A stretch of DNA of 64,000 nucleotides. Origin: Deltaproteobacteria bacterium HGW-Deltaproteobacteria-2 (lineage in GTDB: Bacteria; Desulfobacterota; Syntrophia; Syntrophales; Smithellaceae). Each line of letters starts with the position of its first letter. The first letter of the stretch is position 1. Location: assembly GCA_002840505.1 (NCBI GenBank), contig PHBC01000005.1, forward strand, positions 124,001 to 188,000, written 5' to 3'. Position numbers and translations under genes: made by a program. The notes under the pieces are model-generated. The model was not told where the DNA came from, did no database searches, and saw only the letters and a list, made by a program, of their open reading frames with translations. Of this stretch, positions 8,719-16,452 are shown one piece after another.

Positions 8719-8815
8719 GGCCGGGTCCCGCGCAACGGAGGCTTGTGAACCCCGTCAGGTCCGGAAGGAAGCAGCGGTAGCAATGTCCGCCATGTGTTGC
8801 GGTAAACCCGGTCAC
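8719..8815 (+). ncRNA. ffs: Signal recognition particle RNA (4.5S, small bacterial type)
   Basis: The highly conserved SRP domain IV hairpin is readable as GTCAGGTCCGGAAGGAAGCA followed by GC, with the GGAA tetraloop. The two ends GGCCGGGT and ACCCGGTC pair to close a rod-like hairpin of about 97 bases, the size of 4.5S RNA. It sits between msrA and dnaX, a common location. End points are estimated from the closing helix. Confidence 0.93.
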
Positions 8816-8850
8816 CAGTAATTAACCTGCCGTTTTGATTTCAAAGGATA

Positions 8851-8925
8851 ACTAGGCGGCAAGGACGAGGCGCCGCAGGCGTATTAGTAATACGTTGAGG
8901 ACGCCGAGGACGAAGCCAACAAAGT
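8851..8925. repeat. GC-rich palindromic intergenic repeat upstream of dnaX
   Basis: A segment rich in GGACGAGGCGCC-like and GGACGCCGAGGACGA motifs around a perfect palindrome CGTATTAGTAATACG (8880-8894). It has repeat-element character (alternating GAGGACG and GCCGCAGG blocks) and carries an in-frame TTG (8895) that would extend DnaX into it. I consider it a REP-like element rather than coding sequence; a genome search would be needed to show other copies. Confidence 0.5.
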
Positions 8926-8942
8926 TAACCGAAGAAAGCAAA

Positions 8943-10709
8943 ATGGCATCAGGAGTTCAGTTGGAATATCTAGTCCTAGCCCGCAAATTCCGGCCGCAAA
9001 CATTTGAAGATGTTGCCGGTCAGGAGCATGTTGTCAAAACACTCCGCAACTCCATTGGCCAGGGTCGTGTGGCGCATGCCTTTTTATTCAGCGGTCCGCG
9101 CGGTGTGGGCAAAACCTCGGTTGCCAGAATTCTGGCCAAATCGCTCAATTGTGAAAAAGGACCAACGGCGACGCCCTGTAATATCTGCTCGAATTGCCGT
9201 GAAATTACTAACGGCTCTTCACTGGATGTGCGGGAAATAGACGGCGCTTCCAACCGTGGCATTGATGAAATCCGGGAGCTGCGGGAAAATGTCAAGTTTG
9301 CTCCGGTTGCCTCAAAATACAAAATTTACATTATTGATGAAGTGCATATGCTGACGCGTGAAGCATTCAATGCGCTTTTGAAAACTCTGGAAGAACCGCC
9401 GACTCACGTGATTTTCATTTTTGCTACAACCGAAAACCATAAAGTTCCGGCGACGATACTCTCTCGCTGCCAATGTTACGATTTCCGTAGAATATCTCTC
9501 AGTGAAATTGCCGCGAATCTGGGTGGGGTTGCTGCCAAAGAAGGAATTAAAATCAGTCCGAGCGCTCTTTTATGGATTGCTGAAGCGGGCGACGGTAGTA
9601 TGCGCGACGCACAAAGTATTTTTGATCAGGTTATTTCCTATGCCGGAATGGATATCAAGGATGACGATGTAGAAGAGAGTTTGGGGTTGGCTGACCGAAA
9701 GTATCTTTTCCGTGTTTCCGAAGCAGTGTTGCAGCGAAATGCCGGTGCCTGCCTGATTATTATCGAAGAAGCATATCTGGCTGGTATCGATATGAAGCAT
9801 TTTTATCAGATACTGTTAAAGCATTTTAGAAATCTGCTTCTGATTAAAATTGCCGCTGATGGCAGTTCTTCTTTTGATATCGCGCCGGAACAAATTGAAA
9901 AGCTAAAAAATCAGGTGCAGGCGATAGCACGCGAAACCCTACAGCGCTTTGTGGAAATTATGATCTCAGAAGAGTCAAGTTTTCTGCGCAGTCAGGAACC
10001 GCGTATGAAACTCGAAGCCATCATTGTCAAAATGGCCTATCTGGAACCGATAATCCCACTTGGTGAAATAATTTCGACAATTGAAAATATCGAACAAAGA
10101 CTTAATCGGGGTTTGCCGGTGGCCGGTAAAAATAATGAGCCGCAGGTTTTTGCACATAACACTGCCAGAACAAGTAATATAGGGTTTCAACTTTCACCGG
10201 ATGAGCCGGTAAAAGAAACATCAAAAGATGATATGGAAAGCGATTCTGGTGTTGATGCAAATGAAGAAAATAATTCCTCCGGTGCGAATAATTGTTCGGA
10301 TGATTTAAAGCTTCTCTGCGACAATTTTAAAATATTTATCAAAAAGGAAAACCCGATTCTGGGAGCAAAAATTGATACCACTGAAATTGTAAGTTATCAG
10401 AACGATTGCCTGACGCTGGGGTTTCCGAAGAACTATATTTTTTTGGAAGAGATGAGAACAACAACGCAAAAAGAAAAACTGGAACAAATAGCCCGGGGAT
10501 TTTTTCAAAAAAATGTGGCAATAAAAATTACAGCAATTGATGTGGAAAATGGTAATGCAAACGGCAATAACGGGCGTAAACAACTCAATGGTATAAACGA
10601 AATAAAACGTGAAGCGATGAATCAACCGCTTTTACAAAAAATCATGGATGAACTTTCTGACGCCAAAGTGGTGGAAATAAGAGTGCAGCCGGGAAAAGCA
10701 AATTCGTAA
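8943..10709 (+). CDS. dnaX: DNA polymerase III subunits gamma/tau
   Basis: 588 residues from the ATG at 8943; an upstream in-frame TTG at 8895 would add 16 residues coded by the repeat element and is rejected. The clamp-loader AAA+ domain shows Walker A GPRGVGKT (residues 51-58), the four-Cys zinc module (Cys70, 79, 82, 85), Walker B YIIDEVHML and sensor motif TTENHKVPATILSRCQ. After residue 380 the low-complexity Asn/Asp/Glu-rich linker and a C-terminal tau-like domain follow. It loads the beta clamp and couples the polymerase to the replisome. First gene of the classic dnaX-ybaB-recR operon. Confidence 0.95.
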   Translation: MASGVQLEYLVLARKFRPQTFEDVAGQEHVVKTLRNSIGQGRVAHAFLFSGPRGVGKTSVARILAKSLNCEKGPTATPCNICSNCREITNGSSLDVREIDGASNRGIDEIRELRENVKFAPVASKYKIYIIDEVHMLTREAFNALLKTLEEPPTHVIFIFATTENHKVPATILSRCQCYDFRRISLSEIAANLGGVAAKEGIKISPSALLWIAEAGDGSMRDAQSIFDQVISYAGMDIKDDDVEESLGLADRKYLFRVSEAVLQRNAGACLIIIEEAYLAGIDMKHFYQILLKHFRNLLLIKIAADGSSSFDIAPEQIEKLKNQVQAIARETLQRFVEIMISEESSFLRSQEPRMKLEAIIVKMAYLEPIIPLGEIISTIENIEQRLNRGLPVAGKNNEPQVFAHNTARTSNIGFQLSPDEPVKETSKDDMESDSGVDANEENNSSGANNCSDDLKLLCDNFKIFIKKENPILGAKIDTTEIVSYQNDCLTLGFPKNYIFLEEMRTTTQKEKLEQIARGFFQKNVAIKITAIDVENGNANGNNGRKQLNGINEIKREAMNQPLLQKIMDELSDAKVVEIRVQPGKANS

Positions 10710-10752
10710 AAGGCAATTTCGAAAAGGTTCATCAAAATAGGAGGACAATAGA

Positions 10753-11061
10753 GTGCAAAATTTCAACACCATCATGAAGCAGGCAAAAAAAATGCAGGAG
10801 CGCATGGCTAACCTGCAAAAGGAATTGGAGATGAAAACCGTCGAAGCTCAGGCCGGCGGCGGTATGGTACGCGTTGTGGTTAACGGCAAGTATGAAATTG
10901 TTTCATTGAAGATCGAAAAGGAAGTGGTCAATCCCGAAGACATAGAAATGCTGCAGGATTTAATCGCTGCCGCGGTTAATGAGGGAGTGCGCAAGGCTCA
11001 GGAGATGTCTTCTTCGGAAATGGCGAAAATTACCGGAGGATTGAATATCCCCGGTCTATAA
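10753..11061 (+). CDS. YbaB/EbfC family nucleoid-associated protein
   Basis: 102 residues starting at GTG 10753 after a GGAGG ribosome site. The N-terminal helix (residues 4-26, KQAKKMQERMANLQKEL), the small beta sheet with GGGMVRVVVNGKYE and the C-terminal helix match the YbaB/EbfC family. Homologues are small dimers that bind DNA and are almost always encoded between dnaX and recR, as here. The expected role is nucleoid organisation or support of recombinational repair. Confidence 0.93.
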   Translation: MQNFNTIMKQAKKMQERMANLQKELEMKTVEAQAGGGMVRVVVNGKYEIVSLKIEKEVVNPEDIEMLQDLIAAAVNEGVRKAQEMSSSEMAKITGGLNIPGL

Positions 11062-11119
11062 GCCGTTTTTAAATCAAAGATAGCGTTTTGATTTAGAACT
11101 GGCGTAATAAGGTACATTT

Positions 11120-11719
11120 ATGAAAGCATATGCGCAACCGATTAAAAAACTTGTTGCCGAATTGGGTAAGTTACCCGGTATTGGCGAAAAAACGGCCGCG
11201 AGGTTGGCCAATTATATTTTGCGGTCTACGGAAGATGATGTAAAAAAATTGGCGGAAAGCATTGTTGAGGTAAAAAGAAAAATCAAGCTTTGCAGGATTT
11301 GCTTGAATCTGACGGAAGACGATACCTGTTATATCTGCCGCGACACGGCGAGGGACAAAGAAGTAATTTGTGTTGTGGAAGACCCGGATGCTCTGGCGGC
11401 GATTGAAGAATGTGGAGGATATCATGGCACTTATCATGTGCTGCACGGAGTTCTGGCGCCTCTGGATGGAATCGGGCCGGATAATCTGCGGTTAGGTGAA
11501 CTTATCCAACGGATTAATGAAGGCAGCGTCAAGGAAATAATTCTAGCTACAAATACCAATGTTCAAGGCGAGTCCACGGCGTTGTTGCTTACCCGGATGT
11601 TCAAAGAAAAAAATATCAAGTTGACGCGTATTGCCACTGGTGTGCCGATGGGCGGAGACTTGAAATATATAGATAAGATGTCGATTTCGAAGTCCTTGGA
11701 ATTTCGTCGCGGCATGTAG
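11120..11719 (+). CDS. recR: Recombination mediator protein RecR
   Basis: 199 residues, the usual length. A helix-hairpin-helix region ([20 protein letters not shown], residues 15-34) is followed by a four-Cys zinc finger (Cys58, 61, 70, 73), a Toprim domain beginning with [16 protein letters not shown], and the C-terminal Walker-B-like/[12 protein letters not shown] motif. RecR acts with RecO and RecF to load RecA at gaps. It is the last gene of the dnaX-ybaB-recR operon; a GGCCTAC/GTAGGCC hairpin lies 55 bases after the stop. Confidence 0.95.
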   Translation: MKAYAQPIKKLVAELGKLPGIGEKTAARLANYILRSTEDDVKKLAESIVEVKRKIKLCRICLNLTEDDTCYICRDTARDKEVICVVEDPDALAAIEECGGYHGTYHVLHGVLAPLDGIGPDNLRLGELIQRINEGSVKEIILATNTNVQGESTALLLTRMFKEKNIKLTRIATGVPMGGDLKYIDKMSISKSLEFRRGM

Positions 11720-11773
11720 GATGGCGCTTTAAAACAGCCATATGCAGCGTTGCGCTTCATCTTTCGTCACTGC

Positions 11774-11793
11774 GGCCTACGCAAAAGTAGGCC
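11774..11793. terminator. Hairpin after recR
   Basis: GGCCTAC (11774-11780) and GTAGGCC (11787-11793) form a perfect 7-bp stem with loop GCAAAA. There is no clear T run, so termination is uncertain. A partial repeat GCGGGAATCCAG at 11829-11840 downstream matches one arm of the palindromes at 62.2 and 62.6 kb. Confidence 0.4.
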
Positions 11794-11891
11794 TCATTCC
11801 TCAATATTCGCGCGCCTTGCCTCTGTGAGCGGGAATCCAGAACGTAAAACGTAACATAGATTTTCATCTTAACTAGAAGGGTAGTTTTTTC

Positions 11892-12197
11892 ATGCAAGGT
11901 AATTTATTTAAAAATATTACAGTCGTATTAGTATGTTTAACATTATTGCTAATATTTGTATTCATTACTGAAAAATTTGGACAACAGTTTTTGTTACAAT
12001 ACACTTTTAGGTTAATTTTAGTAGTTTATTTTATAACTTCTTTGTATCTGAACAAGAACATGTTTATAAATGTTAAGAATATTTACGTTAGATATTTATT
12101 AATATTAGTTTTGTGTGCTTTATTAACTGTTGTCTTTGGAATTTTTGCGCTAATTATCGGTGTAAATTTTAATTTAGCTATCGGTGGTAAAATATAA
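11892..12197 (+). CDS. Small hypothetical membrane protein
   Basis: 101 residues with three or more hydrophobic segments (about 8-26, 35-53 and 68-92) and few charged residues. The gene is AT-rich compared with recR upstream, and is preceded by an AGAAGGG-like ribosome site. No family is recognised. It lies between two repeat-rich intervals and next to a decayed gene, so it may be a recent arrival or a relic; the frame itself is intact. Confidence 0.5.
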   Translation: MQGNLFKNITVVLVCLTLLLIFVFITEKFGQQFLLQYTFRLILVVYFITSLYLNKNMFINVKNIYVRYLLILVLCALLTVVFGIFALIIGVNFNLAIGGKI

Positions 12198-12232
12198 CAT
12201 TATAGTAACTAAAAACGACAACAATTAACTTT

Positions 12233-12813
12233 ATGGAAACACGAAAAATTAAAATACCTCTAACGTAAGAAGTCATCAAGTCGCTGCATGCGGGCGATAT
12301 GGTTTTGTTCGGTTGTGAATTTTAGATCGTTTACGACGTCGCCCAAACCGGTTCCTCCAAAAATAATCGGTTCCATCACTCTCATCTCATCACAAGTTAC
12401 CGGATGGATTTTTTCAGTCCGAAATTAATCAAAAACGGATTTCAGACAATGATTCGCAAAGTCAATTGTTGTCTGAAGTTATTGAAGCCAAAAAAACAGG
12501 GCGATTTATTGTGAAACTCCAATTCCAAAAGCATAGCGCAATGGAATTGGTAAGTTGAACAATCCCGCATAGCGGAGGGTATAATACCCCGCAACTTGCT
12601 GAGAGATTCATACCCGTGATTATAGAACCATTGGCGGCATCGCGCCGTTGATGTCCAAATATGTCCCATAATTGGAAATAATTGACCATGAAGATTTTAG
12701 AAAAGAAGCGACAAAAAAACTGACGGTCAAAGATTTCACTTGTGGTAATCAATGATTTTCAAGGCAATTATTATTTTTATCTTTCTCCACAGCCTAAGTG
12801 GCTTATTTCTTGA
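12233..12813 (+). pseudogene. Decayed class I fumarate hydratase beta (C-terminal domain) gene
   Basis: Starting at ATG 12233 the frame reads METRKIKIPLT, stop, EVIKSLHAGDMVLF, matching the start of the class I fumarase/tartrate dehydratase beta subunit. After a second stop and an apparent internal deletion it continues ITSYRMDFFSPKLIKNGF (the TTS.RMD..TPKLL motif), shifts frame into SEVIEAKKTG, is interrupted by a repeat element at about 12515-12629, then resumes as IGGIAPLMSKYV, stop, and KLTVKDF with a final frameshift into VVINDFQGNYY. At least three stops and two frameshifts rule out a working product. No alpha subunit gene is nearby. Confidence 0.8.
12515..12629 (+). repeat. Short mobile-like repeat element, copy 1 (inside pseudogene)
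   Basis: A segment of about 115 bases interrupts the fumarase-beta relic. It begins with a CCAATTCC/GGAATTGG hairpin (12519-12550) and carries a core containing CCCGCATAGCGGAGGGTAT and ending in TTCATACCCGTGATTA. The same core occurs in reverse orientation at about 43206-43303, with a longer internal spacer there. This pattern is that of a non-coding dispersed element (MITE-like); no transposase gene is in the window. Confidence 0.6.
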
Positions 12814-12848
12814 ATGTAACAATCGACCGGATAATAGACAAAAAGGTA

Positions 12849-12876
12849 TTGACTGAAGTTTTTTTCTATATTATGA
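12849..12876 (+). promoter_or_regulatory. Putative sigma70-type promoter of the oxidoreductase operon
   Basis: TTGACT (12849-12854), a 16-base spacer and TTATGA (12871-12876) lie about 40 bases upstream of the first por gene. It is the only strong -35-like box in the interval. Identification is by consensus only. Confidence 0.4.
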
Positions 12877-12917
12877 ATCACAGTCATTTTTTCCAAAAAA
12901 TAAGGAGATTAAAGTAA

Positions 12918-13466
12918 ATGATAGAAGTTAGATGGCATGGACGCGGCGGTCAAGGAGCGGTTACGTCGGTAGAATTGCTGGCTGTGGCGGCAATCGCCGC
13001 CGGAAAATTCGCTCAGGGCTTTCCCAGCTTCGGTCCGGAAAGAAGAGGAGCGCCTGTTACCGCTTTTACCCGCATTAACGATAAAAAAATCAATGTTCGT
13101 TCGGGCATATATGAGCCCGATGTGGTGCTGGTTCTGGATGCCAGTCTGATCGGTCTGGTCAATGTTCTCGACGGTTTGAAACCGGGCGGCAAATTGATTG
13201 TCAACACGGCCAAATCGCCGGATGAAATCCGCAAGGATTTGAATTTCAGCGGTACGGTGGCTACCGTGGACGGTACAGGTATCGCACGCAAGGAAATGGG
13301 CGTGCCCATTGCCAACACCACCATGATCGGCGCATTGTTGAAAGTAACCGGAGTCATGGATCTCGACGCCATGAAAGAATCGGTGGAGCACCGGTTCGGC
13401 AGAATCGCCCAGAAGAATCTCAACGCGATGAAACGGTCTTACGACGAAATTAAAATAAGTAATTAA
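12918..13466 (+). CDS. porC: 2-oxoacid (pyruvate-type):ferredoxin oxidoreductase, gamma subunit
   Basis: 182 residues. The N-terminal motif VRWHGRGGQGAVTSVELLAVAAIAAGK and the FPSFGPERRGAPVTAF segment are diagnostic of the gamma domain of four-subunit pyruvate/2-oxoacid:ferredoxin oxidoreductases. First gene of a gamma-delta-alpha-beta set; the order matches archaeal and deep-branching bacterial porCDAB operons. The subunit contributes to CoA binding in the assembled enzyme. Ribosome site AAGGAG lies before the ATG. Substrate (pyruvate versus branched-chain or 2-oxobutyrate) is inferred from the alpha and beta subunits. Confidence 0.9.
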   Translation: MIEVRWHGRGGQGAVTSVELLAVAAIAAGKFAQGFPSFGPERRGAPVTAFTRINDKKINVRSGIYEPDVVLVLDASLIGLVNVLDGLKPGGKLIVNTAKSPDEIRKDLNFSGTVATVDGTGIARKEMGVPIANTTMIGALLKVTGVMDLDAMKESVEHRFGRIAQKNLNAMKRSYDEIKISN

Positions 13467-13475
13467 GGGGTATTT

Positions 13476-13754
13476 ATGGCATTGAAAACATGGAGAGAGC
13501 TTCCCATTGGATGTGTTGTTTCCGAGCCGGGTAGCGCCAGTGAATATCATACGGGCAGTTGGCGGTCGCAACGCCCGATCTGGGACAATAAAAAGTGTAT
13601 CAAATGCGGTATTTGTTATGTTTTCTGTCCTGAAGGATGTGTGCAGCAGACCGAGGATGGTTTTTTCGTGGCAAACATGGATTATTGCAAGGGCTGCGGC
13701 ATTTGCGCGCATGAATGCTGGCCCCGCGCGATAGCAATGATAGAGGAGGGATAA
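13476..13754 (+). CDS. porD: 2-oxoacid:ferredoxin oxidoreductase, delta (ferredoxin) subunit
   Basis: 92 residues with two complete 4Fe-4S motifs, CxxCxxCxxxC at residues 41-51 and 71-81. The N-terminal WRELPIGCVV and GSWRSQRPIWD segments are typical of PorD rather than of free ferredoxins. It relays electrons from the TPP/FeS core to external ferredoxin. It is nine bases after the gamma gene and one base before the alpha gene, so translation is likely coupled. Confidence 0.92.
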   Translation: MALKTWRELPIGCVVSEPGSASEYHTGSWRSQRPIWDNKKCIKCGICYVFCPEGCVQQTEDGFFVANMDYCKGCGICAHECWPRAIAMIEEG

Positions 13755-13755
13755 C

Positions 13756-14931
13756 ATGGGCAAACGCATAGGAATGGAAGTGGCAGTTGCCGTAGCGGAA
13801 GCCGTAGGTCTTTGCAATATAGACATGGCGGCCGTTTATCCCATTACACCTCAGTCGCATATCGCGGAACATCTTTCCGATCTGGTCGCCGATGGTGAGG
13901 TTGACGCAGAATTCGTGACCGTCGAATCCGAACACTCGGCAATGAGCGCGGTTATCGGCGCGTCCGGCACCGGCGCCCGTTCTTACACCGCAACCAGTTC
14001 TCAGGGATTGATGTATATGCATGAATTACTGCCGATCGCTTCGGCGATGCGACTGCCGATCACCATGGCCATCGCCAACCGGGCGGTTTCCGGCCCTCTG
14101 AATATTTTAAATGATCATTCCGATATTATGCCTCAGCGCGATTCCGGCTGGATTTCTATTTTTGTGGAAAACGGACAGGAATCTATCGATATGTCGATCA
14201 TTGCTTTTAAAATTGCCGAGCATAAAGATGTCATGTTGCCGGTAAATATTAATATTGACGGATTTCAATTGACACACATGGTGGAACCTTTTGAAATGCC
14301 GACACAGGAAGAAGTGAACAAATTCCTGCCGCCTTTTGTTCCGCACGCGACATTGCATCCCGCGAAACCTGTCACCATGGGCGCTTTTGCCATGTCCGAT
14401 TACTTCGCGGAAATTATGAAAGCCAAAGATGAAGCTCTGAAAAATTCCAAAAAAGTCATTCTGGAAGTCTGGGATGAATGGGCAAAATTGTTCGGTCGCT
14501 CCTACAAACCGGTAGAAACTTACAAAGCTGATGATGCGGAAGTTCTGATGCTGACTATGGGCTCGATGGGTGAAACCGCGCAAATGGCGATTGACGAACT
14601 TCGCGCCAAAGGAATTAAAGCCGGCCTGATAAAATTAAGATTGTGGCGTCCTTTCCCGTTTGCGGAAATTAAAGCCGCGGTTAAAAACGCGAAGAAGCTG
14701 ATTGTAACTGACCGTGCCTGTTCATTTGGCGGTCCCGGCGGCCCGGTTTTTTCAGAAATAAAGTCCGCTCTTTATGCCGAAGCCAAGCGCCCCTTTATTT
14801 ACAATTATATTTACGGATTGGGCGGACGTGACGTTCCCGTCAACGATTTTACCGGCATGTTTGAGAAAGTTCTGGCTGATACATCGAACAAACAAGCAGA
14901 CACCTACGAATTTTGGGGAGTGAGAGAATAA
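13756..14931 (+). CDS. porA: 2-oxoacid (pyruvate-type):ferredoxin oxidoreductase, alpha subunit
   Basis: 391 residues. The pyrimidine-binding TPP domain motifs YPITPQSHIAEHL, VESEHSAMSAVIGAS and TATSSQGLMYMHELL are intact, and the LNILNDHSDIMPQRD segment follows the PorA pattern (substrate loop) more closely than KorA or VorB. Catalyses oxidative decarboxylation of pyruvate to acetyl-CoA (or the reverse carboxylation) with reduction of ferredoxin, in complex with the neighbouring subunits. The stop codon TAA shares its last A with the ATG of the beta gene. Confidence 0.9.
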   Translation: MGKRIGMEVAVAVAEAVGLCNIDMAAVYPITPQSHIAEHLSDLVADGEVDAEFVTVESEHSAMSAVIGASGTGARSYTATSSQGLMYMHELLPIASAMRLPITMAIANRAVSGPLNILNDHSDIMPQRDSGWISIFVENGQESIDMSIIAFKIAEHKDVMLPVNINIDGFQLTHMVEPFEMPTQEEVNKFLPPFVPHATLHPAKPVTMGAFAMSDYFAEIMKAKDEALKNSKKVILEVWDEWAKLFGRSYKPVETYKADDAEVLMLTMGSMGETAQMAIDELRAKGIKAGLIKLRLWRPFPFAEIKAAVKNAKKLIVTDRACSFGGPGGPVFSEIKSALYAEAKRPFIYNYIYGLGGRDVPVNDFTGMFEKVLADTSNKQADTYEFWGVRE

Positions 14932-15884
14932 TGAGTATCGTAGAAAATTTTGATTTATTTGCTCCGCGGCTGATTAATAAAAAAGAATTGTTATCTCCCG
15001 GCCACCGCGCCTGCTCCGGTTGCGCCGAGGTGCTGGCCGTGCGGCTCATGGCAAAGGCTCTGGGTGATAATACCGTAATCGCCTCCGCGACCGGCTGTAT
15101 GGAAATTGTATCCAGCATGTTTCCGACCACAGCGTGGAATGTGCCCTGGATTCACGTTGCCTTTGAGAACGCAGCGTCAGTCGCTTCCGGCATTGAAGCG
15201 GGCCTCAAAGCACTGCGCAAGAAGGGCAAAATTGACGACCGCTATGTAAAGGTCGTCGGCATGGGTGGTGATGGTGCCACCATGGACATCGGGTTTCAGG
15301 CTCTTTCCGGCGCGATGGAGCGCGGCCATGATATGATTTACGTCTGCTTCGACAACGAAGCCTACATGAACACGGGTATTCAGCGTTCCAGCGGCACGCC
15401 AATGGGTGCTTCCACTACCACCGCTCCGGCAGGCAAAGTTAGTTCCGGCCAAAAGACATGGAAAAAGAATCTGCCGGAAATCATGGTTGCCCATGCTATA
15501 CCCTATGTCGCCACCGCTTGCCCCAGTTATCCGTTGGATTTTATTCGCAAGATGGAAAAAGCTAAAAGCATCAAAGGACCTTCTTACATACATTGTTTTT
15601 CCGTGTGTCCAACCGGATGGCGTTGTCCTTCGCAAATGGCGATATCCATGGGACGTCTGGCCATAGAGACGGGAGTGTTCCCTCTGTATGAAGTCGAAAA
15701 CGGACATTATCGTCTTTCACCGGATATGCCGAAAAAACTAAGACCAATTAAAGATTACTTCAAGGGACAGGGACGTTTCCGCCACCTGAGTGCCGAAGAA
15801 ATTGACAAGATTCAGGAGAAAGTGACCACTGAATTTAATAAGCTGAAGGAAAAAGAGAAATTTCTCAAGATAGGCAATGATTAA
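14931..15884 (+). CDS. porB: 2-oxoacid (pyruvate-type):ferredoxin oxidoreductase, beta subunit
   Basis: 317 residues from the ATG at 14931, which overlaps the alpha stop by one base; an upstream in-frame ATG at 14913 is inside alpha and unlikely. Cluster-ligating cysteines are seen at 28 and 31 (HRACSGCAE) and 56 (ATGCMEIV), with another in the CPTGWRC region. The TPP diphosphate/Mg motif begins at GGDGATMDIG and ends at FDNEAYMNTG. Completes the four-subunit enzyme. About 80 bases separate it from the next gene, a NuoE-like subunit, transcribed in the same direction. Confidence 0.92.
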   Translation: MSIVENFDLFAPRLINKKELLSPGHRACSGCAEVLAVRLMAKALGDNTVIASATGCMEIVSSMFPTTAWNVPWIHVAFENAASVASGIEAGLKALRKKGKIDDRYVKVVGMGGDGATMDIGFQALSGAMERGHDMIYVCFDNEAYMNTGIQRSSGTPMGASTTTAPAGKVSSGQKTWKKNLPEIMVAHAIPYVATACPSYPLDFIRKMEKAKSIKGPSYIHCFSVCPTGWRCPSQMAISMGRLAIETGVFPLYEVENGHYRLSPDMPKKLRPIKDYFKGQGRFRHLSAEEIDKIQEKVTTEFNKLKEKEKFLKIGND

Positions 15885-15966
15885 ACTCCGTTAAAAATTT
15901 CTTAAGAAGCATTATTTCTAACGGTGTAAAAAGAGAGATTTGAAAGAATACCGAGGTGAAAAAAGA

Positions 15967-16452
15967 ATGACGAAAGCCATTAGTGTTGCAGCGAAAACAA
16001 GACAAATAGTGAAAAAGCACGGAGGCGATAAAAGCGCAATGATTGCCGTGTTGCAGGATATTCAGGAAGCTTTCAACTACCTGCCGAAGGAAGCGTTAAA
16101 GACAGCGTCCAAAGCGATGAAAGTTCCTTTCAGCCGTGTGTATGAAGCAGCTACTTTTTACACTGCCTTTAGTTTGACGCCGCGCGGTAAAAATATAGTC
16201 AAGATCTGTGTGGGGACGGCCTGCCATGTCCGTGGCGCTGCCGCCCTTCAGGACAAGTTCGAACGCACGTTGGGCATCAAACCGGGAGAGACTACCAAGG
16301 ATAAGAAATTTTCGCTGGAAACGGTCAACTGCGTGGGAGCCTGCGCTCTGGGACCGGTTGTGGTTATTAATACCGATTATCACGGTCAGGTAACAATGAA
16401 AAAAATAGATAAAATCATCGATAAAATCAATGAAGGGGGGGCGCAGCAATGA
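15967..16452 (+). CDS. NuoE/HydC-like [2Fe-2S] thioredoxin-fold subunit
   Basis: 161 residues from ATG 15967, chosen because GAGGTG lies nine bases before it; an in-frame TTG at 15940 has no such site. Four cysteines for a [2Fe-2S] cluster are at 81, 86, 122 and 126 ([10 protein letters not shown] and [10 protein letters not shown]). Members are the 24-kDa subunit of complex I or of NAD-linked hydrogenases and dehydrogenases. The stop overlaps the next start (ATGA), so it forms one module with the NuoF-like and NuoG-like proteins. Confidence 0.92.
   Translation: MTKAISVAAKTRQIVKKHGGDKSAMIAVLQDIQEAFNYLPKEALKTASKAMKVPFSRVYEAATFYTAFSLTPRGKNIVKICVGTACHVRGAAALQDKFERTLGIKPGETTKDKKFSLETVNCVGACALGPVVVINTDYHGQVTMKKIDKIIDKINEGGAQQ

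Noticed and set aside
8895-8942. TTG-initiated extension of DnaX
   Set aside because: The extra residues are encoded by the palindromic repeat element and lack a ribosome site.
12442-12752. Minus-strand frames across the fumarase-beta relic
   Set aside because: The plus strand carries recognisable fumarase fragments, and the minus frames have no start signal or similarity.
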